DNA of 64,000 nucleotides, from contig JARFIW010001469.1 of assembly GCA_036346225.1 (NCBI GenBank), positions 7,410,001-7,474,000 of the forward strand. The letters run 5' to 3'. The translations under genes and the position numbers were made by a program. The DNA comes from Platerodrilus igneus (lineage: Eukaryota > Arthropoda > Insecta > Coleoptera > Lycidae). Below, piece by piece: positions 11,018 to 21,270 of the stretch. The first letter of the stretch is position 1. Each line of letters starts with the position of its first letter. Under the pieces are notes generated by a model. It did not search any database. It had not been told where the DNA came from and saw nothing but the letters and a program-made list of their open reading frames with translations.

Positions 11018-11270
11018 AATACGGAACATGTGACGGACGGTTTTTATTGCTTACGCGTGTCTTATTAATTGTTTGTAGTTGTTTTTCTTGTACAATAAAT
11101 TTTTTACGGAACATTGACTTAGTGATTACGCATCGCTTTACTAATGGTGTTTTTAGTTGTTTGTCTTGTGAGATAAATGTTTTACGGAACATTTTGACGG
11201 ACGTACTTAAGTGATACACGTGCTTTACTCATTGTGGTTTTCCTAGTTGCTTTGTCTTTTTGATTTTTTT
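11018..11270. repeat. Imperfect tandem repeat, about 85-100 bp units
   Basis: A unit containing 'tacggaaca', 'gcttta/ttacgc', 'tagttgttt' and 'cttgt(ac/gag)ataaat' occurs about two and a half to three times (starts near 11018, 11105 and 11172). A minus-strand open frame through it repeats 'MFRKKFI/TFI' at the same period and reflects the repeat rather than a gene. Confidence 0.75.
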
Positions 11271-12355
11271 AAACTGTGTGTGTGCAATCTAGTTTCGCGG
11301 TCCTTTTTCTTTTCAAAGTAGCGCATACTTTGAATTATTTAAATACAGTGCTACTGTAGTTTCTGAATTTTCTAACAACAAAGAACCTAAAATAGATCAT
11401 TGCTTGAGCAAATTTCGTTATTTGCGAAACATAACCGATGACCGGTTTACTAAGGTATTGGCTGTAGTTTCTTACTGCTTTTTGGGATGTTTATGAAAAT
11501 AATATACCTTTGATCCCAGTTGAAATCAAACTAGTGCTTCAGAATACTTCGAAATTATTGTCTCAGGAAATAGAATTACCAAGAAATTTACCAATGCTAC
11601 ATAGTTCCATCAGCGTGATATTGTCTGCTGCTAACCCCAGTGAAATACGTAGGTGTGATTAGTGTAACGTGTGATTAGTTCCATCAACACCCTCACAATC
11701 AAGGGTGAAGTGCTTCGCTAGTGCAGGACCTTGTGAATCCCACACTTCAAATGCAAGGAAGCGTTCCTGAAGGACTTTTTGTAAGTTGAACTATTTCCTA
11801 CTTGTTTTTACTTTAAATACCTGTCCGTTGCTTTGCCATATCTTTGGCGTTCTGAGACCCTTTTACCATAGACTTGCATGCTATTTTAAATAAAAGAAAG
11901 AAAAAAAAAATCCATACTGCTGAATTACTCATATCAATTGTGTCTTATCTATTTATATTTTGTTAAAATTTTATCTGCTTTATGTCTAATTGGTGTGTGA
12001 GGAAACGTTTCTGCTACTCCCCAATATTACGTCACTTTATACTAAACATTTGTCTGTATTGCTTTTACCGTTGTTATATTATATAGATTATCCAAACAGT
12101 TTCTTTTTTTTACATTCTACAAAGTACTGAATAACTTAGACTTTTCATTGCTGCTATGCTTTTTCTTTATTTCAGGTTTGCAGGACTAATCTTTTTTATT
12201 GCAGGTTTGCTATTCTAATTTCTTTTATTACAGGTACTGTTACTAATTTCTTACCGCCGCATACATCATAGGTCAGTCTGCTTTCTACAACACCCCCCCC
12301 CCCTACTCTCCGATTGAGCCGGGTCATTGCTTTGACTTTCTTTGTGTTACGTAGC
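11271..12355. other. Non-coding; short 'ttgcaggttt' repeats near 12170-12240
   Basis: No gene was recognised. Three short related segments ('tttcaggtttg', 'attgcaggtttg', 'attacaggtactg') recur at about 30-bp spacing near 12173-12240. A C11 tract lies near 12292. This stretch may contain the 5' LTR that would precede the primer-binding-site-like motif at 12364, but I cannot fix its start. Confidence 0.4.
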
Positions 12356-12362
12356 ATAAATC

Positions 12363-12378
12363 TGGCGCCCAACGTGGC
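12363..12378 (+). promoter_or_regulatory. Primer-binding-site-like motif (TGGCGCCCAACGTGG)
   Basis: TGGCGCCCAACGTGG resembles the tRNA-Lys-type primer-binding site found directly after the 5' LTR of many LTR retrotransposons. It follows '...ttacgtagcataaatc', which could supply an LTR end in CA. No gag or pol of the right class follows, so it would be an LTR-plus-leader remnant. Confidence 0.45.
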
Positions 12379-13405
12379 TGCCACGAAAAAAACGTAACAA
12401 ATTCTGTACAACTTTGATCCTAACCTTTTTTTATAGACCGCACAAGGACGGTTGTAGAACCTGGTGAATTGTTATATAATAGGATTATCTGGCTTATCAC
12501 ATGTTGGAATTTAATGTTCTTGGAATCATTAAAAGAGAATTTCTCAATGATCAAGAAAAACTATGAACTTGATTTTGCTAGTATTTTTTTTATAGAGGAT
12601 GCTTTTTTCGATCATATCACTTTTTTTGTTTAAAAATAAAAATGTTTGGTCTCTTTGTCGCATGTTTTCGTGGTTAATTTTAAGTCATTGTAAATTCGTA
12701 GTTATAAATCAAATAGTAAAGCTGTCATCCCTTGTCCCGTTATATCCTGTCATAAAACCTCCTTTGTGCTTGTGAAATTAAGTTGAAAAAAGGGGTAGTG
12801 ACATACACTTACCCATGGACATCGAACAGAAACGGTTGTGTTGGTTCGGTAAAGTGAATGAAGTCAATAGTGTCGCCGAATGTGAATTTATCGATAAACC
12901 CCTAAAAAACACAGTGAAAGTGCAAACGTAACACGTCCAATAAAATAATTCGCCATACAGTCCACGTCGTTGCAGAGCAGGAACGACACTTATAGAATTG
13001 AAAACGCCCGAGGTAAGTCGATATATAAAATTATAAGATCCCGAGCGTTAATAAACAAAAGATTTTAGTGAAAACGGCATCTCGGTATTTTTAATGGTTT
13101 GTAAGTTGTTGCTATAAATGTGTACCATAAGAAGTAATATGTATTTATTTAAATTTTTTTGAATTTTTTGATCAAATACCATTTTAAATTATTTAGTCAC
13201 TAACATTATTGTAGCGCCTGTTTAAATGTGTATGTCGTTATTGACAATACATTCACATAATTTATTGTTATTAGATTCCTTAAAAATCCCCCAAGTATGC
13301 GATGAAAATAAAAACGTTGTCAATAACTGTCATATTAGTTATTGTCAATTGTTAAATGGTTTGCTCTGTATGTGTAAGTATATTTGTTAATTTTCAACTA
13401 CAAAA
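12379..13405. other. Possible retroelement leader, then non-coding
   Basis: Near 12813 an ATG opens about 30 codons before a stop; no family is recognisable. At 13010 'gaggtaagtcg' could be a splice donor. The remainder up to the mariner-type gene shows nothing supported. Confidence 0.35.
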
Positions 13406-14196
13406 ATGTCTTACTCCAATACTGAAGCTTATGACATGCTTAGAAATTTCTATCGATGCTTTGAAAATGCGACTGTTGCTGAACGTGAATATGCAATGGC
13501 ATATCCTGAGAGAAAACATTTTACCAAAATGGTTGTTACACGATTAGCGAAATGTTTAAAAGAAACAGATCGTGTGCATCCAATTCCGGTGCTTTCCAGA
13601 AAATGTACTGCTAGAAATGAAAACAATGTTATGAATGTTCTTGCGTGTGTTAAGGCAGATCCGCGTGTTAATACCAGGCAAATTTTTGCAAACTTAGGGA
13701 TATCTACGACATGGGTGTATCGTATCATGATAAATCATAAATTGTACCAATATCATGTGGTTTTGCACCAGGCCCTTCTAGATATCAATACTGATAGAAG
13801 ATTGAACCACTGTCACTGGTTGAGAGATATCTGCCCCGAATATCCCATATGTTTGTCCCACGTATTATGGACAGATAAAGCTACATTTAGTAGTGATGAG
13901 GGAGTAAATTTGTATAATATGCATTATTGGTCTGAAACTAATCCTCACTGGATGCTATAAGTTGATCATCAACACAGGTGGAGTGTAGTTTGGTGCGGCA
14001 TTGTGGAAAGCAGAATTATAGGCTCATTTATTTTTAATGGAAATTTGAATGGAGCAACATATCTACATTTTTTAATCAACAACCTACCGGAACTTCTGGA
14101 GGACGTTTCACTAAAAACTAGAAAAAAAGTGTGGTTTCAGCATGACGGCTGCCCGGCACACTATTCTTGGAAGCTCTCCTATCTCAGGAATTGTGT
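13406..14196 (+). pseudogene. Mariner-type transposase, truncated, one internal stop
   Basis: The frame starts at ATG 13406 and reads through a helix-turn-helix N-terminal domain. 'HVLWTDKATFS' gives the first catalytic Asp (codon 13874-13876), and 'WFQHDGCPAH' the second (codon 14144-14146) in the same frame, 90 residues later. A TAA at 13958-13960 breaks the frame. Similarity ends near 14196, so the third catalytic residue and the C-terminus are gone, replaced by an unrelated Gag-like fragment. It is related to, but distinct from, the DD41D transposase at 6311-7231. No inverted termini could be found. Confidence 0.85.
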
Positions 14197-14333
14197 TTAC
14201 ATACAGCTCATCTTCCAGGTCTTCTTCTGTACGTACTATTTCTTTTACCTCTGTTGGTTTACATACTAAAGTGATTTATTCGACCTCGCTTAAAACTTTT
14301 TTCCATCTGATGGACATTCCGCATGTACGTGAG
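14197..14333 (-). pseudogene. Gag-like zinc-knuckle protein remnant, 3' part
   Basis: Read on the minus strand, this piece continues the remnant at 16574-16819 when the intervening 2.2-kb TIR element and one TA are disregarded. Across that junction Cys and His residues fall in a CX2C...HX4C arrangement, as in retroelement Gag proteins. Further on, 'KPTEVKEIVRTEEDLEDEL' is an acidic stretch in another frame. The gene is heavily decayed and its family is not known. Confidence 0.45.
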
Positions 14334-14335
14334 TA

Positions 14336-14480
14336 GAGGTTTTGGCCGACCCTGGATCCACATTCCTCCCGATTTATATCTAACCTAGGTTTTTATATGT
14401 AAATTCCCATAAGGAAGATCTGCTAAGTCTTATTCTAAAGGGATTTCTTCCTTGTGGGGACGGATTTTTTCCTTGCTCCC
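14336..14480 (+). repeat. Outer TIR, left arm of the unclassified element
   Basis: It pairs with 16420-16571 reversed. Shared blocks are 'ggttttggccgaccc', 'gatccacattcct', 'atatctaacctagg' and 'gatctgctaagtcttatt'. Confidence 0.85.
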
Positions 14481-14581
14481 ACCTTGCTCCTCTCCTTGCT
14501 CGGACACCACCACATCAACCATTTTGATTACGTCACACCTGCCTTCTTTGATTACGCTACAGCGCCGCCGACTCAAATTGC

Positions 14582-14733
14582 TGCATATAGGTAAAATCAC
14601 TACAACGGCGTGCTCTCGGTTACCTATTTTCAGCTAATTTTCCAAGGTCGTGATGACGTCGTATAGGTAAAATCACCACATCGGTATGCTTTCAGTTACC
14701 TAGTTTCGGCTAATTTTCCAAGGTCGTGGTGAC
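14582..14733 (+). repeat. Direct duplication of a 75-bp subterminal unit with CRE-like sites
   Basis: The unit 'ataggtaaaatcac' ... 'ttacctattttcagctaat' ... 'ccaaggtcgtgatgacgtc' occurs twice in a row (about 14585-14660 and 14664-14733). Each ends in TGACGTC, a CRE/AP-1-like site. The second is followed by 'tttttataaataaag', a possible TATA box. An inverted copy lies at 15912-15987. Confidence 0.8.
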
Positions 14734-15015
14734 GTCATAGCTTTTTATAAATAAAGAGCAATGTAATACTATTCTAAAAAATTTTGTTCTGACATTATAT
14801 ATAACAAAATTTTAAAATATCTAATACCAAGCATGACGCCATTTAAACTTAATTTTAATACAAAGTTATACACAGAAAACAGTCATTTCTTTATGTTTGT
14901 TTAGAGCGGTTTTAATTTTATCTAATTTTATTCGCAGCTTAAAATTTAAATCGACACCCAAATCCTATATCTCCTTTTCTAGTCAATAGTTTGATACATA
15001 GAGACCGTCTAGGTT

Positions 15016-15246
15016 TTAGAATTGTAAAATGTACCGAAGTTTGTCTCTATATATAAAGGCTTTGATTCCAACGACAACCAGATCCATTCCTTCGTGTAAT
15101 TCTTGCAGCTTGTAACAATCTTTTAATCGCGGCTCTGCCACTATATCATGCACACGTATCCTGTTAGCTTGATCGACTTCTTCTTGTTGGTGTTGGAGGG
15201 GATCCTTATTCTCCCACTCACTGTTGCGTAGTTGAATGTCCATCAC
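15016..15246 (-). CDS. Unknown protein fragment inside TIR element (76 codons)
   Basis: I do not recognise this protein. It is acidic and Gln/Glu-rich at the N-terminus ('QHQQEEVDQANRIRV') and ends in 'GMDLVVVGIKAFIYRDKLR', a short beta-rich-looking segment. It lies downstream of two other minus-strand frames (15369-15716 and 15680-15961) in the same element and could be a further exon or frameshifted part of one protein. No signal peptide or membrane segment is visible. Confidence 0.35.
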   Translation of the reverse strand: MMDIQLRNSEWENKDPLQHQQEEVDQANRIRVHDIVAEPRLKDCYKLQELHEGMDLVVVGIKAFIYRDKLRYILQF

Positions 15247-15368
15247 TTTTGGGACTATATGGCCGATATAGGTTGTACGATCCTCGGTTTTAAATCATCC
15301 GAAAGGTTCTACACTAGGCAAATATAGAATATTTAGCGGAATCCTTTTGCGTGTGGTGTACGCCAAGG

Positions 15369-15716
15369 TTACGAAACTCGCAGTCCTTTTGATAAACACG
15401 TTTTTAGAATAATCTTTAAAAAGTATAGGGATTTAGTACCATCCTTTTCCGCAAGGGCGCCTACATAGCTAAAAGAGTCTTTCTTACTAACCACAAATGC
15501 ATACAGCTTGTAGAACCCGGTAGTATCTAAGTCAGTCCATCGGCACATAAAATAATCTTGTAAATCTTCCTCATTTTCTCTAATAAGATGTTCTTTGTCT
15601 AACACATCTTTGTATTGTTTGCGTATTGTCGCAGTGTTTTCCATGTAGTCCAACTTTCGCCTTTTTGGATCCATTTCCTCTAATTTTTTCTTCCACTTAC
15701 AGCGTATGGCGTGCAT
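15369..15716 (-). CDS. Unknown protein inside TIR element (115 codons)
   Basis: The family is not recognised. The N-terminal 45 residues are strongly charged ('KWKKKLEEMDPKRRKLDYM'), with a helical 'LDKEHLIRENEEDLQDYF' that could form a coiled coil. The following part ('FYKLYAFVVSKKDSFSYVG') is mixed. The start overlaps the end of the frame at 15680-15961 by 37 bases in a different phase, and a 'cgctgtaagtgg' donor-like site lies in the overlap. That suggests either splicing or a frameshift in one longer protein. It is the longest frame in the element and the best candidate for its own protein. Confidence 0.4.
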   Translation of the reverse strand: MHAIRCKWKKKLEEMDPKRRKLDYMENTATIRKQYKDVLDKEHLIRENEEDLQDYFMCRWTDLDTTGFYKLYAFVVSKKDSFSYVGALAEKDGTKSLYFLKIILKTCLSKGLRVS

Positions 15717-15961
15717 AATGGGGCAATTTCCTTTAGCGTAAACGGATAGAGTTTACTGCCAATATTTACGCGTTGTCGTACAACCTCTGGACGAATGTTA
15801 GGCGTATTTATCAATCCCAATTCCGAAATGACTATTTCTTTTGAAATTGTAGAATATGGTGTTGCAGATTGTGTAAAATATGTACTACCTGCTTTAATGT
15901 AAAACTTGTGTAGGTCACCAGGACCTTGGAAAAGTAGCTGAAAATAGGTATCCGAGAGCAC
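15680..15961 (-). CDS. Unknown protein inside TIR element (93 codons)
   Basis: This is the first minus-strand frame after the right subterminal inverted repeat, beginning within that repeat. Residues 10-80 contain 'FQGPGDLHKFYIKAGSTYF' and 'VNIGSKLYPFTLKEIAPL'. I recognise neither a DDE transposase nor a helix-turn-helix. It probably forms one gene with the next frame. Function unknown. Confidence 0.4.
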   Translation of the reverse strand: MLSDTYFQLLFQGPGDLHKFYIKAGSTYFTQSATPYSTISKEIVISELGLINTPNIRPEVVRQRVNIGSKLYPFTLKEIAPLCTPYAVSGRKN

Positions 15962-16419
15962 GGCGTTGTAGTGATTTTACCTATATGAAAATAGATGTTA
16001 TGTGTACACTGTATATTCATAATTAAATAAAATTGTTTTAAAGGTATGTGCACTACTTTTTTGCCTTCGCCAATTTTTTAAATCGAGTTAGCCTAAGGTT
16101 AAATTAATGGTATATTCGGACTTCCAGGAAAAATTAAATCGGTATTATCATACACGGTTAGAAACTGTTTATAAATAAAAAAGTTATTAAATTGGGGGTT
16201 GTAACTCTATAAGGGTTGATGTTAAGATAACAATTAGAAAGGTGGGAATACAAAGGTCGTGCGGTGCCAATAGGCACCGAGAGGTATCTCGAAAATTTTA
16301 AGGGTTAGGTTACCAATTTTTTAGGGTAGGGATGGTGGGGGTAAAATGAAGCAAGGAAAAAAATTCTCCACTCCCCTCTCCATCCCCCACAAGGAGGAAA
16401 TTACACCGCTATGGAGGAA

Positions 16420-16571
16420 ATCTCTCCACACAAGGAGGAAATTTCTTTAAAATAAGACTTAGCAGATCCTCCTTATGGGAATTTACATGTAAAACCTAGG
16501 TTAGATATGAATCGGGAGGATCGGATGGATCAGAAGGAATGTGGATCTGTGCCTGGGTCGGCCAAAACCCC
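16420..16571 (-). repeat. Outer TIR, right arm of the unclassified element
   Basis: It is the inverted partner of 14336-14480. It contains an extra 15-20 bases around 'gatcggatggatcag', not present in the left arm. Confidence 0.85.
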
Positions 16572-16573
16572 TA

Positions 16574-16819
16574 CTTACTTGCCTTCGTTTGCACTTTTTA
16601 CATTTGAAATTGAGCGAATCCTTGCCATATTTTGCGTAATTTCACACATTTTGGCGTCCTAAGTTTCTACATTTAGTCTGTGTACAGTTCCGGCTTTCGT
16701 TTTTCTTCATCATATTAACACTACTAGTTGTTCTCATATGTTTATTAAGTGGAACACCTTTCAGATGTATTCTTGTGGTTTTGCTGCTTCTACGTATGTC
16801 TGCTGCATCTGTTAGTGTA
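16574..16819 (-). pseudogene. Gag-like zinc-knuckle remnant, 5' part
   Basis: The minus strand encodes 'CTQTKCRNLGRQNV', a stop, 'NYAKYGKDSLNFKCKKCKRR' and then meets the TIR element. Spaced Cys residues look like two zinc knuckles of a retroelement Gag. A SINE (16834-17130) sits just upstream in the same decayed region. The family cannot be named. Confidence 0.45.
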
Positions 16820-16833
16820 AGGTTTTTAATACC

Positions 16834-17130
16834 TTAGATATGATTTTCCAATGCTCTACCCGAAGGTACTACATTGCCCAGGAAGCGAGTTTTTTGTTAC
16901 CTGGAAAGTTTGGAATTTTGCCGAACCCTTGCTGTTCCAAGCTAGGTAGGGATCTTTAACGTGCGTGACAACTTTCACACACGGGACCTCCATTTTATCT
17001 CTCATCCGAACGAGGGTGTATTTTTGTGAAAAATGCTCGCCTAACATTCTTCAAGCGGACGGTGTCGGGATTCGAACCCGGGACCTTGGGCGTAGTAGTC
17101 ACACACATACCACTACGCCACGGAACCGCC
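16834..17130 (-). mobile_element. Complete tRNA-derived SINE with 14-bp target duplication
   Basis: On the minus strand the element opens with a tRNA-like head: an A-box 'TGGCGTAGTGG' (about 17119-17109) and a B-box 'GGTTCGAATCC' (within 17068-17083), the internal RNA polymerase III promoter. A tRNA-unrelated body follows and ends near 16834. The 14-bp duplication AGGTTTTTAATACC flanks it at 16820-16833 and 17131-17144, so both ends are exact. A 5'-truncated relative lies at 9013-9120. It probably moves using a LINE in trans. Confidence 0.92.
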
Positions 17131-17144
17131 AGGTTTTTAATACC

Positions 17145-19380
17145 GAGTAATTTTTTTTAAACCTCTAAATAATTGGTTCTTAAAACTATTCTGTCTACAA
17201 GTAGTGTTTTTTCTGTATCATATTCGCTTGACTTGTTACTGGCGGAAAAGCTACTAAGTATATATTTTCCAGTAAAATTATAAAATGGGGGCGGCTTGTA
17301 AAACAAAAATTAAAAGGTCACCGGCACTAGCTAGTGGAAGGTCGTGGATCATATAGAGAGTTAAAATTTTGCAGAAAGGGTTAAATTAATCTATAATATA
17401 TTACAAAAAAAATTTGGCACTTTCATAAATATTGTGGCTTAATGACAATTACTAAGGGCGCCAGACAAGTCGAGAATGTCCAAATGTTCGTGCAAAACTT
17501 AGAGAGACTTGTCATCCCAAGGAGGACAATTGTTCCTTTTAATCAGTTCCTAACTTTTTTACTACTTATGCAACTTTCATGATAAAAAAATAAAAAAACC
17601 ATTGACTTAATCAACGGCAACCAAAACTATTTAATTAACAGAGCAATAAACGTGAACCTCTTACATTCATTGATTTTAATTTAGAAATTTAATTGAATAG
17701 ATGAATATGGAATTATGATAATTTTGCGTACATAAGTAATTCCCAAACACTTTATATGGAAGAAACTTATCTTATAAATTTTACACTAAATTAATCCTAC
17801 GGTTTATGGCCAAAACGTCCTAACAAATAAATTAACTAAAAATTGGTCATGCTACTTAACTATAAAAACTTACTTACTAAAAATCGTCCATTGTTTGATG
17901 GCTTGCCTTCCAACGCAGAACAGCTCTTAAATTGGGGGAGAGAATCTCGCTTGTTGCTCTTGTTGCTTGTAATTTTTAAATAATTGAATGGCACATGAAC
18001 CCGGCAGGATCTTGTTGATAATATTCTTAACTTGTGCGTCATACGCCTACAAGCTTTTTATTATTACTTTATACCACTATAAATCCGCGAACATACGTGC
18101 GTAACCCTCGCGAACTGGAAGAGTTAATTACTCCTTTCCAATTTCACTATCGTGATACTAAGTGCAATTTCATATCTGTGATGCCGGAGAACGCTACCCG
18201 CGAACTTCTCTGACTTTCTACCTTTTTACAACAAGCAACCCCATTGGAATCTCCCTCTTCTTGCTAAAGCTTTAAGTTATATATATTAATTCCTACCCTA
18301 ACTATTATTTACGTCATATTTCTGTTATCCAATAACTGAACAGAACCTCCCACAAAAACAAGATTTTAGAAACCAAATCCAACCCTTTTTGAGATGAGGG
18401 TCACGGAAGCAATTATTTTTCTAAGGGTTTAAATATTTTGTATCTTCTTGAAATTTTAATTACTTAATTGTGGACCATACCGGTTGGCGACAGTGGTCTG
18501 CCATTAACAAAACACCGGTTAACCCACTTGAGCTGAAATGGATTTTAAATACAATGGATGTCTTCAGACTACTTAAAATTTCTTGCAATCTTTGAACAAA
18601 TTAAATTGGAAATAGTTTTCGCTATTTATAATGTTTCGTTTTCTATAACTCTTGTCAATCAAAGAAATTATTAAGAAAATTAAGCTTTTCAACAGAAAAT
18701 TGCTTTTCTTTATTACGTTAAAAGGCACTATTCCATTTTAATTTTATCAGATTCGTCAATCTGTAACCGACATAAGCTTTTAAAATGGTTATTGTATTTG
18801 ATTTGCAAGGGTAGAGCTTTAAATTATGATGACTGCGGCTGGAATTTACCATATTTAAGCCTAAAGCTATTTGTAAACCTGGTCTTTTATGAGGGATGCT
18901 AACTAAACTATAAAAATAATTTATTATTGAATTCTTGTCTATAAGTTATGCAAGTTAATGAATTTTAATTAATTAATTAATCTGTTTATTAGTTAACATT
19001 ACAAAATAATGTTACAGACTGTATTAATTTTTCAAATCAATTATAAAGTGATTAAAATGTTCTTATACTGTTGAACACAAACTTTTCATATACTGTATCC
19101 TATTGGGGGTGAACAATAATTATTGAAGGCTTTCACTATTTTTTTAAAATCGTTTTCATCTTCCTTATTGTTTAAATATATTAAATATATCCGTACCCTC
19201 AGACCCCATTTTATTCAAAAGGATTGCTACCTTTATTTTATCGGGTTTGTAATTTTTTGTGTTGCTATGAACTACATTTCAAAACTTTGCAAGAACCTCT
19301 TGAAATTTTCATGGAGATTACCATCGAACTTCATGAAATCAGGCAGCCTTCTCGCTGACTGCCATATCTTATTATAGCCC
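17145..19380. other. Non-coding AT-rich stretch
   Basis: No supported gene or recognised repeat. Small open frames (about 60-85 codons) near 17860-18042 and 19123-19377 have no family motif. Confidence 0.5.
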
Positions 19381-19499
19381 CGTAAACGCGGTACGCGAGA
19401 CACTACGTCAGTTGGTAACGCTATTACATAATTTGAAAATTGACGCGCAAATTTCGATGACGTCACACAATATGCAAATTATGGCACGTAATTACCAAT

Positions 19500-19774
19500 T
19501 ACACAAATTATATAAAAACCTCCACGGGGTACTCACGTGAACAGGTAGGCTTCCTTTAGGATTACTCCATGATGGCAGCGGCTTCCTTCAGGATTACTCC
19601 ATGATGGTCGCCCGTGGCTCCGCTAATATTTCTCGGGTGTGGGAACTCCTAAGCCAGGTTGCATCCAAATTTACCTTGTCTTCTCCCTATGTAGAGGTAA
19701 CGACGGGAAAGGGTATGAGGAACGATAATCTAAAGAAGGCAAAAAGGGACCTATATAACAGAAAGATTCGGTAA
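19500..19774 (+). promoter_or_regulatory. Candidate promoter and first exon (TATA box, 57-codon frame, splice donor)
   Basis: A TATA-like 'tatataaaaacc' at about 19509 is followed by a near-duplicate 'gcttcctt-aggattactcc' segment (about 19549 and 19581). ATG at 19601 then opens 57 codons to TAA at 19772-19774. The last codon before the stop overlaps 'ttcg|gtaaga', a good splice donor at 19770. The frame contains 'ISRVWELLSQVASKF' and 'NLKKAKRDLYNRKI'; no family is recognised. It is less AT-rich than its flanks. It could be the first exon of a host gene or of an LTR element. Confidence 0.35.
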
Positions 19775-20869
19775 GACACCACACAACCACTCTTCTTCGC
19801 GTTTCGGAGGCAAGTCCTGACGCGTTTTTCGGAAATTTCCCACTACTCTTTCGTCAACACGCGTCAGCGCGGATCTTGCGCAACGCACTTCTGAAGTGAC
19901 GGAAATACGCGCAACAAGTCTTTTAAATTTATAGCGCGAAATCCTTACCAATTTAAAACTTAATTAAAAATGTCTAGTGCCGATTTTCGGCACGTAACAA
20001 TCTTAATGTTTTATAAGTACTTTATTATCACCATAAATGAAACAACAGTGTATCGATGCCAAAATACTGAATCGGGTTTTTTATTCCAAATATAAAATTA
20101 ACAACGAACAAATGCCATCAGCTTTTATAAAATCAAAGTAACCATATGTGCAGCTGGTTCTATTGCCGTCTCAAAGCATTCTAATAAAAGGACATTCCTT
20201 GAATTAAAATAATAATTATAACTAAATTAAACGACAAATATAATGTGAAATATATTATTGAATTTTCTGCAATTTATCAATAAAAAGTGGAATTATGTAT
20301 TCGCGATCGCAATTTGTTAGAAATAAATCCATGCAAAAATTTGGATTAAGTCATGTCATTATTTTCACATATTAAGTATTCTGAAATATTAAATTTACAA
20401 GTATTATTTTCAGTCAATGCTTACGCCATAGTAATTTCATGCGTCAACATATTCGATTCGTCCATTCATTTTGTTGTCATTTTCATGAGCATAATTTAAC
20501 TTATTTTGAAGTACTAATTTTCTAGCAGTCAGTACCTGTTGTTGCTTTGCAATTACGTTTTTAGCTTTAGAGAAAAATATTGCGCTACCTCTCTTGTTTG
20601 AACAATCGGAATTAGATTTACGTTTAATTTAATTTATTAACTGTAGCTTCTTTTGCATCACTTTTGAAGCGACCTCCAAGAACACCAGGACTGTAATAAG
20701 TGCAATAAAAAGAACTAATGAAATCGCAAATTCATGTAAAGTAAATAAAACCTTACTTTATTATTATATTCCCTTTTTTTTAGCCTTCTTTTTCTCTTCT
20801 CTGGCGGATGTTATCTGTCTAAAATAAGTAACATTCTACATGCATAAAATGAATATACCCAGACTAATC
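19775..20869. other. Non-coding; first 180 bp CpG-containing
   Basis: From 19775 to about 19940 the sequence keeps the higher GC of the candidate exon (several 'acgcg' words). After that it is plain AT-rich DNA with no supported gene. Confidence 0.45.
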
Positions 20870-21270
20870 TTTTCTTGTTTATTTTTGGGATTCAGCCCTT
20901 TGAAAGATGTATAGGGACTTACGCAAATATATAAATATTAAAGAGTACTTTCGAGCTTAATGAAGGATTTACAAAATTTTAGCTGTTTATTTAAAAGATT
21001 AGCTCGTCATTGCAATTTTATTTTTATTTTGACACGAACCCGCGAGCAGAAATCCAGTGTTTGATTTCGTTTAGAAATCGTTCCTTTTTGCATACAGAAA
21101 AATATTTACGTTCTGGTTTGTGAAAACTGATTGGAATCTGGTTTTACGATGCTTATCTGTATATGAAAGCTTCTACATTATTTGAAGTAATAATGAACAT
21201 CTGGCATTTCATCACCTCCCAGTTTTTGTAATGAGTTAAGCGCATAATTATGCGAATAACTTTTCGAAGA
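20870..21270 (+). repeat. Dispersed repeat family R4, copy a
   Basis: Matches 38340-38760 on the same strand. Shared blocks are 'gtttatttttgg-attca-ccctt', 'gcaaatat-taaatattaaagag', 'gcttaatga' and 'gattggaat-tg'. It is diverged and non-coding, and its class is not determined. Confidence 0.6.

Larger units (their letters stand above)
14336..16571. mobile_element. Unclassified 2.2-kb TIR element with TA target site
   Basis: The left end reads 'gaggttttggccgacc' after TA (14334-14335); the right end reads 'ggtcggccaaaacccc' before TA (16572-16573). Outer arms extend about 145 bp, with a 15-20 bp insertion in the right arm. Inside these lies a second, subterminal inverted repeat (about 14582-14655 against 15912-15987) whose left unit is directly duplicated. 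The interior holds unknown minus-strand frames. No transposase of a known family is visible. TA duplication suggests the IS630-Tc1-mariner group or another TA-targeting transposon, but the coding content does not. Confidence 0.75.

Noticed and set aside
17050..17130. Possible functional tRNA gene on the minus strand
   Set aside because: A and B boxes are present, but the arms do not close into a cloverleaf and the sequence continues into a SINE body with flanking duplications.
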